From contig JAMQCK010000291.1 in the NCBI GenBank assembly GCA_024196135.1, positions 1 through 30,394 of the forward strand: a stretch of 30,394 nucleotides of DNA, in the 5' to 3' direction. Numbering within the stretch: the stretch's first letter is position 1; every line of letters starts with the position of its first letter. Below the pieces are notes generated by a model. The model saw nothing but the letters and a program-made list of their open reading frames with translations, was not told where the DNA came from and searched no databases. The position numbers and the translations under genes were made by a program. This DNA is from Pleurotus ostreatus/Saccharomyces cerevisiae fusant (lineage: Eukaryota; Opisthokonta). Positions 19,465 to 27,341 of this stretch are shown here, one piece after another.

Positions 19465-20242
19465 ATGCCCGTCGCCCACATCATCACGTTCAAGCTGAAG
19501 GAGGACGTCGAGCTCTCGGCGGCGTGCAAGTTGTTTGAACGGGTGTACGAGTTCAAGGTAAGTCATTGTGAGCCTCACCCTATTCGTCACCACTCCCATG
19601 CGTGTCTTCATACGTAGTGTTGGCGCCATACCTTGTTCGTGCTCATAGTGGTCCATCGCTCGTGCCCTGACGACAATTTCCATCGTCTTTTCTCTGCCGT
19701 CCACTGCGCACCCTCACACCCCCCTCGTGTACCCATTCAAATCCTGTTCTTTACCCTCGGTTTCTCCTCGCCTCCACAGCTGCTGAATAGTCTCTCTTCT
19801 GATCCAGGAGATCTGCAAGAAGCCCGACGGCGCGACGTACGTCAAGGCTATTCGTGGCGGCAAACAGGTCAGTGCACGATGACTGGCCTTCACCCATGCC
19901 TGACTCCAGGCGTTCTTCAGGTTACAGCTGGTCTTCTTGGGCAGCTCGCCAAGGGCTGGGAGTACGCCTTCCTCTTCGCGTTCGAGGCAAGTGAATGTTT
20001 TGCTGCACTCTCTTGCTTGCATATCTCGTTCGTGCTGTACATATCTGACGCCTTTCGTGTCCGTACAGTCCACGACCGATCTGGAGTATTTCCTCCTCAA
20101 GGATCCCGAGCACCAGAAGTTCGCGGTACGTCGCTTCTGTCGGTGATGATACTTAGCTGACTTTGAGTTCGTGTAGGCTGACTTCCGACCGCTCCTCGCG
20201 GACGCGATCGCATTGACATTCGAAGATAGGGCGTTCGAGTGA
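19465..20242 (+). CDS. Stress-responsive A/B barrel (Dabb) domain protein
   Basis: Small protein of the Dabb family (dimeric alpha+beta barrel), often stress-induced and mostly of unknown biochemical role. Exons: 19465-19557, 19808-19867, then 19945-19986 (or 19921-19986), 20069-20125 and 20177-20242. This gives 105 or 113 residues, in range for a single-domain Dabb. Seen: MPVAHIITFKLKEDVE (first strand with the typical H-I-x-x-F-K-L), a helix with ACKLFERVYEFKEICKKPDG, then LAKGWEYAFLFAFE and STTDLEYFLLKDPEHQKFA, which match the family's KG-x-x-(H/Y)-x-F-x-x-x-FES-x-x-D-x-x-Y-x-x-x-P-x-H pattern. The third intron starts with GC (GAG|GCAAGT). The exon 3 acceptor is ambiguous: neither choice gives the usual spacing between GGK and LAKG. 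Confidence 0.85.
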
Positions 20243-20515
20243 TTTGAGGGGGTGTGAGGGTACGCGATCAGGGCTTGCACGGACATGCAAAAGCTTTTAG
20301 TATATGACGTTCGCAATATACGAGGATGATCTTGTGCGCAATGCAAGGGTCACTGCATAACGCTACCTTCTGTCGCGATTGACGCTGAATCTTGGTGGCC
20401 TCCACAAATGTGCACGGACCGCGAGAAGATAAAGAAAAGATGGAAACATGTCGAACTCTATATTATGACTGGCACACTACAATAGCTTGAGGAAAAGGGT
20501 GTTGCCGCTTGAGCT

Positions 20516-21117
20516 TCAAGCGATAAAGTCGACGAGCAACGGCTGCATATTGCCTGCCTTGATGGAGGCGTCACGGGTGCTCTTGGCCGCCACCCTCAAA
20601 GAGGGAAGCAGCGACGCCTCCGTCGCGATGGGCTTATTTGCCCACCCCTTCAGCATAAGGGTATATTGGATAACTTCCATCACCCAGGTCCTGCAGTTCC
20701 AGCCCTGGGACTTGGCCTGCGGCATATGATTGCTCTGGATAAGCTGCGGGAGAGCAAATTAGCCGGGCCGCCACACGAATACAGCGGAAGAAAGGTCGGA
20801 CGCACAGTGTTGAGCTTCTCGACGTCCTTGCCCTTGATGCTGCCGATGATGACGCCGCCGAGGCACCTCGCAGACGCGTTCAGCTCGACCTGAGTGCGGT
20901 GTTCGAGCTCCCAGACGACCCGCGGCCCGTCAGGGTTCACGCGGTTGACGGCCTGCCACAGCGCGCCCACGACGACGCCGGACTTGTTCGAGGACACGGC
21001 GACGATCGCCCAGTGTAGGTTCTCCTCGGTGCCCACGCCGAAAGTTTCGCGCTTGTACTGGACGACGGCGAGGGGGAGGTCGGACTTGCCGCCAAAGAGC
21101 TTCGAGAGGGAGTCCAT
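20516..21117 (-). CDS. Small protein of unknown family, tandem paralogue A (His ... Trp-Asn-Cys)
   Basis: Two exons (20806-21117, 20516-20743) give 179 residues. It shares gene structure with the copy at 22328-22998: both first exons code for exactly 104 residues and both second exons begin LI. Shared stretches are LHWAIVAV (H35), a Trp followed by QA(V/I), VVWEL, CLGGV(I/Y)IG, KG-x-DV-x-KLN and GWNCR-x-WVMEV (C121), then SLLPSL(R/K)VAA. The pattern recalls a basidiomycete DUF family (possibly DUF6914; not checked). An invariant His before a Cys in an Asn-Cys pair resembles circularly permuted NlpC/P60 (LRAT-like) thiol enzymes, which suggests but does not show a catalytic role. No signal peptide or membrane segment is seen. 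Confidence 0.82.
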
Positions 21118-21212
21118 CGTTGGTGATCTGGGGGCGAAGGTGGTGGTGCTGGCTGGTGTAGCGGGCAGTAGATGGGCAGAGCGGTGGAGGATGAAGAGGC
21201 GGTCATTTGAGG

Positions 21213-21222
21213 GGTTCTTATA
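21213..21222 (-). promoter_or_regulatory. TATA-like box of paralogue A
   Basis: Reverse strand TATAAGAACC about 100 bases upstream of the start at 21117. Confidence 0.4.
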
Positions 21223-22212
21223 CCTGCAGAGCTAGCTGCTAGCCGAGCTCGTCGTCCTGCAAAAAATTTAGAGGAGGCCACCCATCTGCTGTTTGTTGCG
21301 CCAACCCATCAAGCGAACTTTGCTCCAGCATACCCTCCCAGCGCGCAGACGTCGGTTAGGTGGGCTGCAGCAGCAAACGGTGCTGGTATATCGTTCATTA
21401 ATAGTGATTTGTTCGCACTTGAATGGCAAGAAATCAGCATATTTACAGGCAAAACGACGGTATGAAAGGCTGCCTCGTTTGCTCTGTACGTATTAGTTTG
21501 TTTGTTCAAGGGTGTCGTCACGCACTGAGCAAACATGGATGAAGAGACGCACCTCTCATACCGCTTGGAAACGAAAAAACCGGATATGATTCCCCTGCGT
21601 GGTCGCGACCTCGGACCGTGTCAGAGCTTTGTACAGCGCTCGGAGCACCGTACTTTTTCCTCCGCTTCATTCCTCGAGTAATAGAGCATCTTCACAGCGA
21701 TCGGAGCCATTGCAGGGCGACGCGAAGCCAGCTTGACAAGTCCGCACAGTGAGTGTTGTGCGCGCCTATGAGTGGCAGGTCTGCCAAGAAAAGCACGACT
21801 TTTGCGATTTCGGACAGAGGCAGACACGTGGGGCCATGCATATAGATTTTGCAGAGAATATCGGACGTTACGCAAGGCGTATGTTTCTCGACAGGAGAAC
21901 GTTGGAGGCGGCCTCGAAGGCAGGCATGGCTGTAGAGTATGTCGATCGAGCGTCGCGTCCTCGTCGCCAGAGAACATGAATCCAAAGTAGGAAAGCTAGT
22001 AGCGGCTTGATCATGCATAGATTTCATTTGGGTCGATCGGGGAGGCTTGTCTATAGCTCGTCGTCGAGGGCTGATGACAGTTCTGAGTGAGTGGCGAACG
22101 GCCGTTTCCGGCCGCGCACGTCGGTTCAGAGAGCCAGTTTGTCCGAGTTCAAACCCCGCTAGCGCGCTTGAGGGCACCTTCCTTGCGACTTGCAGTGGCT
22201 GGGTCCGCGTTC

Positions 22213-22227
22213 TACACACACACACAC
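22213..22227. repeat. AC dinucleotide microsatellite
   Basis: Seven uninterrupted AC units, ending in ACC, in the intergenic region. Confidence 0.8.
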
Positions 22228-22327
22228 CTTCTACCTACGCTTTCAGAACCAAAACCCTGATAACAAAGTACTATCATTCTGCACACATAGAACAGCGCGG
22301 TGATTCGCCCATGAGCCAAGATAGAGC

Positions 22328-22998
22328 TTACGCCTTGCACATCAACATTAGCGACAAGACGCTCGCACAGAGCAAGTAACTCACCGAGACTGAGAACTCT
22401 ACCATATGGGGCGCCGCCAATTTATTCTCCTCGCGAGCTTTCACTGTCGCGGGCGCCGCGACCTTGAGCGATGGAAGCAGTGACTGCTGCGTTACAATCC
22501 CAGCGTCCGCCCAGCCGTTGGGCACAAGGATGTCCTTCACGACCTCCATAACCCAGTCCCTGCAGTTCCATCCATCAAATTTGGGCGTGGGTTGAGCAGT
22601 GGCGTGGATAAGCTGCGTAAAAGATGAGCTCACCACGCTGGCCGCCACCGAAGGACCTCATCAAATAGCCACCGAGCGCCGCTCACCTTGTTCAACTTCT
22701 TCACGTCCTGGCCCTTCAACTGCCCAATATACACGCCTCCCAGACACTTGGCGTCTTGATGGAGGCGCACGTCCGGCGAGTAGTGCAGCTCCCACACGAC
22801 CGGGTTGGGACGCCCGTCGCTGTAGTGGCGGTCGATGGCCTGCCAGGATGCGTAGCCCTTGATGTCGTTATCGCTGTTGTGAACGGCGACGATCGCCCAG
22901 TGCAGCTCCTCTTCGTGCCCGACGCTAAAGTCAGCGCGTTCGTACTGCATAACGGCGAGCGAGAACGTCGAGAAAATCTTGCTCAATGGGATGCTCAT
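22328..22998 (-). CDS. Small protein of unknown family, tandem paralogue B (His ... Trp-Asn-Cys)
   Basis: Two exons (22687-22998 and 22328-22612) give 198 residues if the second exon is read to its first stop. The aligned part matches paralogue A: ELHWAIVAV (H33), VVWEL, CLGGVYIGQLKGQDVKKLN, GWNCRDWVMEVV (C121), SLLPSLKVAA. The intron falls at the same codon and phase as in A, which shows a duplication after the intron existed. The copies differ at many positions, so the duplication is not recent. The C-terminus differs: after MVEFSVS the frame runs into a GTGAGT donor. Splicing there to a CAG ending near 22271 would replace the hydrophobic end (SYLLCASVLSLMLM) with about 11 residues. Function unknown. 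Confidence 0.78.
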
Positions 22999-23309
22999 GG
23001 TGGTTGTTGGTAAGTGATGCCCTCGAAGAGCGGACGATATGGCGAGTCGGCCCCGCAGGAGTCACGCGAGGCGCTATGTCGCCTCCATTGTTCTGGACAA
23101 GGTGTTCCGGCAATTGCCGACACTGCCTGCTCATTGTTTGTGGTCACAGGTCACGTCACGTCAAGTAGGCGCGCCCTTTTGTCTGTACATGCTGGCTACT
23201 GTAGTGTAGACCCCCGTTAGCGGGTAAGTTATCAGAAGGAGTGCCTCAGACGCACTGCTGCTCTCTGATGTGTCGAGCGGCTCCAGGTAGGCATGTCCCT
23301 GGTCTGCAT
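22999..23309. other. Intergenic spacer
   Basis: Upstream of paralogue B and downstream of the pseudouridine synthase gene. Contains overlapping TCACGTCACGTC near 23150. No gene or clear TATA box seen. Confidence 0.55.
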
Positions 23310-24989
23310 CTACTCCTCCGCATCCTCGGGCGCATGATCTGGGATCTTCAGCCCCTTCTGCCTTGCCTTCTCGCGCCACCGCGCGTTTTGCACCTCAAAG
23401 TGCTCGAGGCGGTTGCGCTGCAAGACCGGCATGTACTTGGCGGACATCATCTTGCGGTGCGTGCCGCCTCCGAGGGGGATGAAGACGTTGCGAGGAGCAG
23501 AGGGAGCGGCGTCCTCTAAAACGACTGCTGGCGCGGCAGCTTCATCGCCAGATGTCGTCGGTGCGCTGTGCTCTAACGGAACGACGGCGCGTAGTTGCGG
23601 CCCCGGCAGCACGCGGCTGAGCACCGTCTGATTGGGCTCAGGCCCGTGGTTCAGCAGTCTCCCCGCATCGACGAAGTGCTGCCACAGCGTTGTCTGGATG
23701 AGCGAGCGCTCTGCCGTCGAGTCCAGCGCGCGGTAGACCATCGAGTGCGGGTCGCGCGTCTCGGGCTGCCAGTTGACCGCGCCCTGGGGATAGCCACAGT
23801 CCCACAGCGTCAGCGGCAGCGCGTCGGCCATCATGTACTCGGGGCGGCACTCGACGACGGGCAGCGGCTCGGCGGGTGGCGGTCCTGCAGTCGGCTCCAC
23901 ACCGGGCGCGACGTTCATGAGCGCCGGCAACAGTGTCGGGGGCTCGAGTCGTGCGCCAATGGACAGCAACACGCCCATGATGTTGCGCACCATATGATAG
24001 AGGAACGAAGAACCCTTCAGGTCGAAGACATGCATGCCGCCAGGATTGCTCGCATCAACGGGCGAGATACTCGCGTGCAGGATATCGCGGCGGAACTGGT
24101 CGAGCTGCTTCGTCGGGTCGATCTTGCAGAGGTTGCGGAAGTCGTGCGTGCCGGGGAGGTACGCGCACGCGGCGCGCATGGCGGGGACGTCGAGCCCGAC
24201 GGGGGAGAAGAAGTACTTGTAGTGCCGCCAGGTGCATGAGTAGCGCGAGGAGAAGGACGCGTCGACGGGGGACCAGGCGAGGATTTTGATGGTGTCGGGG
24301 AGGTGGCGGTTGATCATGTAGGTGAAGGGGTGCTCTTCGGTGGGCGCGGCCTTCGCAGGTGGGTGTGCGAGGGTGCCGATGTCCTCGGTGTCGAGGCCGG
24401 GGAGAAAGTCATCTTCTGAGGCGTCTGCGGAGGTTGATTGGGGCGTCGGTTCTGGTGGTGCAGACTCGATCGGTGGGGGAACGGCCGGCGTGAGCTCCTC
24501 CTGCGAGAGCGCGCTGCGTACCCACAGCGAAATGACTTGTCCCGCTGCGCTGACCCCTCTATCCGTCCTTCCGCATCGCTCCCAGCCGCACCCCTCCAGC
24601 CCACCCTTCGGATCGACGAGGCGCGCGCGCACGAGCGCGCCGAACAGCTTCCCCTCCACGGTCGGCAGCGGCGTCCGGTCCTTCTGGATCGCTAGACCTC
24701 CATAGTCCCAGCCCCCATAGCAAAACTTGAGCGCAATCTTTCGCCGCGGTACGTTCGCCCAATCGATCGACTCGTCCTGCGCGCGGCCTTTGCCCTTCGC
24801 GGAGGGTTTGCTGCTGCCGTGGCTCTCGAGCTGGACGAGGCGGTTTATGAGCTCCTCCTTCGTCCAGGTGTCGTAGTCCGCTTCAGACATGCGTTTGTGT
24901 TTGGGGGGTACCGTGTAGAGTCTGTTGGGGGATACTGTAAGGCGGAGGGGACTTCGTCGGATGATCGGGCTCAGGCCATGGCGGAGCAT
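23310..24989 (-). CDS. DEG1: tRNA pseudouridine synthase, DEG1/PUS3 type (TruA family)
   Basis: Makes pseudouridine at positions 38 and 39 of the tRNA anticodon stem-loop, with no cofactor. Intronless, 559 residues. Seen: KFCYGGWDYGGLAIQ (residues 88-102), PLPTVEGKLFGALVRARLV, and the catalytic motif CGRTDRGVSA with the nucleophile Asp at 143. Later come RHLPDTIKILAWSPVD, FSSRYSCTWRHYKYFF, GTHDFRNLCKIDPTKQ and SSFLYHMVRNIMGVLL, in the usual TruA order; the Lys and aromatic wording fits the Pus3 branch rather than Pus1. An acidic/Pro-rich insertion (about 185-225) and a C-terminal extension with HRKMMSAKYMPVLQRNRLEH are additions. The first 33 residues are rich in Arg and lack acidic residues, then a second ATG (24890) begins MSEADYDTW: possible dual targeting. 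It is unusual here in having no intron. Confidence 0.94.
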   Translation of the reverse strand: MLRHGLSPIIRRSPLRLTVSPNRLYTVPPKHKRMSEADYDTWTKEELINRLVQLESHGSSKPSAKGKGRAQDESIDWANVPRRKIALKFCYGGWDYGGLAIQKDRTPLPTVEGKLFGALVRARLVDPKGGLEGCGWERCGRTDRGVSAAGQVISLWVRSALSQEELTPAVPPPIESAPPEPTPQSTSADASEDDFLPGLDTEDIGTLAHPPAKAAPTEEHPFTYMINRHLPDTIKILAWSPVDASFSSRYSCTWRHYKYFFSPVGLDVPAMRAACAYLPGTHDFRNLCKIDPTKQLDQFRRDILHASISPVDASNPGGMHVFDLKGSSFLYHMVRNIMGVLLSIGARLEPPTLLPALMNVAPGVEPTAGPPPAEPLPVVECRPEYMMADALPLTLWDCGYPQGAVNWQPETRDPHSMVYRALDSTAERSLIQTTLWQHFVDAGRLLNHGPEPNQTVLSRVLPGPQLRAVVPLEHSAPTTSGDEAAAPAVVLEDAAPSAPRNVFIPLGGGTHRKMMSAKYMPVLQRNRLEHFEVQNARWREKARQKGLKIPDHAPEDAEE

Positions 24990-25375
24990 GCAACTGCGCG
25001 TCTACTGACCAGTGACCAAAGGCACGATTGTCTAAGTTCTAGGGTTCCAATCCGGACGTGTGGTCGTGCAGACTTTAAAGAAATGTGTCCGATGGACAAT
25101 CTAGCAGGATGAAAGTAAGGAAGACGAGAAGGATGTGATCACGTTTAGCGCCCATGTCACAGAACCATGTGACAATCAATGCTACAGTCACGTCACGCTG
25201 TACTAGAACAGCACTCGGGGCTGAACCTGTACGCGTATATGAATTCAGCATCGAACCCAAATCAACTTATACCGCAGCAGCAGTAAAAGGTCAAGCAAGC
25301 GCAACGAATGATACAAGTATACATACACTGATTTACATTCTGCATTAGCATCTCGCCAGGTCCAAACTAGTCCCT
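24990..25375. other. Intergenic spacer, promoter of DEG1/PUS3
   Basis: Between the pseudouridine synthase start and the otubain stop. Holds CATGTGAC (25166-25173, reverse of GTCACATG) about 177 bases upstream of the synthase start and a CATGTCAC nearby. No AGTTGAACT partner is seen here. No gene is supported. Confidence 0.55.
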
Positions 25376-27077
25376 TCACTTCCCGATAAGTATATCATAG
25401 TGCCCGGGCCTTGGAAAGTATAAAGGTCAGTATGATCGCTACATGCAGGAGCCAATCAATACGCACCTATACAGCAACACCATCGCCCTCTCACCCTCGT
25501 CCGGCGCGTTCCTGAAGCGCACGAACTCGACCGCGCCGTCCGCGCTCCGCCCGTCGAGGTACGCGATGTCGATGTTAAGCCCGAGGGCTTGCGAGAGCGC
25601 GGTCATTTGGACGTGGTCTGGGGGAGGGGTTAGTCGGTGAGGTCTCTGGACGTAGACGGGGAAGACACAGTTGCGAGGGAGGACATCGGCACCTCAGAAG
25701 ACCCCCAGGATCGCCTAAGGCGCCAAAGAGGGACACCCGCCGCAAGCACTCCCACACCGACTGACGACACCACGTCCACAACAACCAAACCAACGCCCAC
25801 TCACCCGCCTCCTTCCCCGTCGGGTCCACGTTCGTCTCGCAGAACGTCTTTGGGTCCATCATCTCGCCCAGCTCCGGGTGGATGAGGAAGGGCGCGAAGT
25901 CGTCCGGCTCGGTTCGGATCTTCGCGGACGTGAGCATGCGCAGGTAGGTCACGATGGAGTTCGAGGCTGAAGGATAAGGTGTCAGCACAATGACAAGCCT
26001 TAGTGCATACGCGGAGTCGCGAGCAAAGTGAGTGCAGTATCGACAAGAAGCATAGAGCGATCCCTGAGAGCGGAAGCATCCCCTCAAGACCCGGGAAGAC
26101 GAGAAACCCCACTCACTCATCGGCTCCTGAAACGCCTTCAGCAGCCCATCCAGCGTGAGCATCTCCCCATCCACAGGCTGCACAATGTTCCGAATCAGCT
26201 CCTCCAGCGGCTCGTAGAACCCGGAGACGACGATGTCCTCGAAGCCAGCCTTCTTAAGCAGCTTGAGGGTCTCCTCGAGGGAGGAGAGCGCGGTGGTGAC
26301 AGAGAGCGCGGGGTCGGGGGCGAAGAAGAGGCGCTCGACGAAGAGATAGGCGACGGCTGAAGGGAAGATGGGTGAGCGATGAGGCGGAGTGAATTTCAAG
26401 GTCAGATGGGGGCTTTGAGGGACAAGGACTGTCAGGGAAGAGAAGCGTCGAGGGATGGGGGAGGGAAGATGGGTTAGGACACGTACAGCGGTAGAAGCAG
26501 TCGCCGTCACCTGCGAACGCGCGGTTAGTGGATATGCGCGAAGACGATCGACAATGTACGCACCTCTCGTCCTTCGGATGGCATGGAAACCCTTCCCCTC
26601 CAGCCAGTCGATCTGCTGCACAAATGAGGGCGATCCGTTCTCATATTCGGCGCGAAGCACGGCAAGTGGTTGCGCCTCGTCTATCAGCGGACGCGTCGGG
26701 TCGACCGTGGAGTCAAGAAATTCCTAATGTGCATGCGCCTCAGCGACGCGGGTCGCACTCCATCCACATAGTCACGCACCTGATTCAGCTGGTACAACTG
26801 CGCCGTCGATAGCTGCGAAATATCTGCGGCGCACATCAATCCCTCGTCACTCAGCCTCCCATCGCACTCCACGCACCCGTAACCCCCTCCCCCTCCTGCG
26901 GCAGCGAGGGAGTAGCATCCTCCACCGGCGGCAAATCCGCCTTCACCCCAATCTTGGCTGTAATCTCGCGTCAGGTCGCGGCGCTTACTGGCAGCGCAGT
27001 AGAGCAGGCTGACGGGCTGGAGGCGGCGTCAAGGGCGTCGGTGGGCCGGGTGTTTGTAGATCCGTTGGATTGGACAT
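25376..27077 (-). CDS. OTUB1: Otubain-type deubiquitinase (OTUB1-like, peptidase C65)
   Basis: Cysteine protease of the OTU/otubain family, which cuts ubiquitin chains (mostly Lys48 type) and, in animals, also inhibits E2 enzymes. Nine exons: 27014-27077, 26877-26957, 26780-26823, 26564-26723, 26487-26510, 26117-26356, 25805-25966, 25467-25617 and 25376-25409, giving 319 residues (human OTUB1 has 271). The catalytic loop is RTRGDGDCFYRS with Asp118 and Cys121; the His is in LLYRPGHYDILIGK at residue 312. Also seen: SNSIVTYLRMLTSAKIR, FCETNVDPTGKEADHVQMTALSQALGLNIDIAYLD. The Cys is coded by a 24-base exon. The N-terminal 48 residues are Pro-rich and not conserved. The first intron was chosen as 26958-27013 (GTCAGC donor) because the tempting GTAAGC donor leaves only 31 bases and breaks the frame. 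Confidence 0.94.
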
Positions 27078-27341
27078 GGTCTGATGTTGTTGAGGCCACG
27101 CCTGGGGGTGTTTCTTGGAAGATGGGATGGGGGAAGAGAACAAAGAGAGTCGACGAATGCAGTAACCCATGAACTGAACATCAGAGATGACGTGACTGAA
27201 GTCCATGGACCCACAACATCTATGATATGAGCGCGCTGCTATGCTACAATATTCAGGCCTTCCGTACATGATATGGTACATATACAATAATGATACAGTA
27301 CAGAATGTCGCCCCCAAAATAACCAGCTACAATCTCCGAGC

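Larger units (their letters stand above)
21118..22327. other. Intergenic region between the tandem paralogues, 1.2 kb
   Basis: Holds the promoter of paralogue A, with a reverse-strand TATAAGAACC at 21213-21222 about 100 bases before its start, and the 3' flank of paralogue B. A 177-codon minus-strand frame (21692-22225) has no recognisable motif and is not called. A short AC repeat lies at 22213. If paralogue B is spliced further, a short last exon would fall near 22250. Confidence 0.6.

Noticed and set aside
22095..22170. B-box-like GAGTTCAAACCCC suggesting a tRNA gene
   Set aside because: Two of five T-stem pairs fail and no 7-bp acceptor stem can be formed with upstream sequence.
21692..22225. 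177-codon minus-strand frame between the tandem paralogues
   Set aside because: Random-looking composition, no domain, and it covers the microsatellite region; no support as a gene.
25040..25075. GGGTTCCAATCC resembling a tRNA T-loop
   Set aside because: The flanking stem has mismatches at most positions and no D or anticodon arm is visible.
26958..27013. GTAAGC donor near 27003 as the first otubain splice site
   Set aside because: It leaves a 31-base intron and shifts the frame; the GTCAGC donor gives a 56-base intron with a branch site and a continuous frame.
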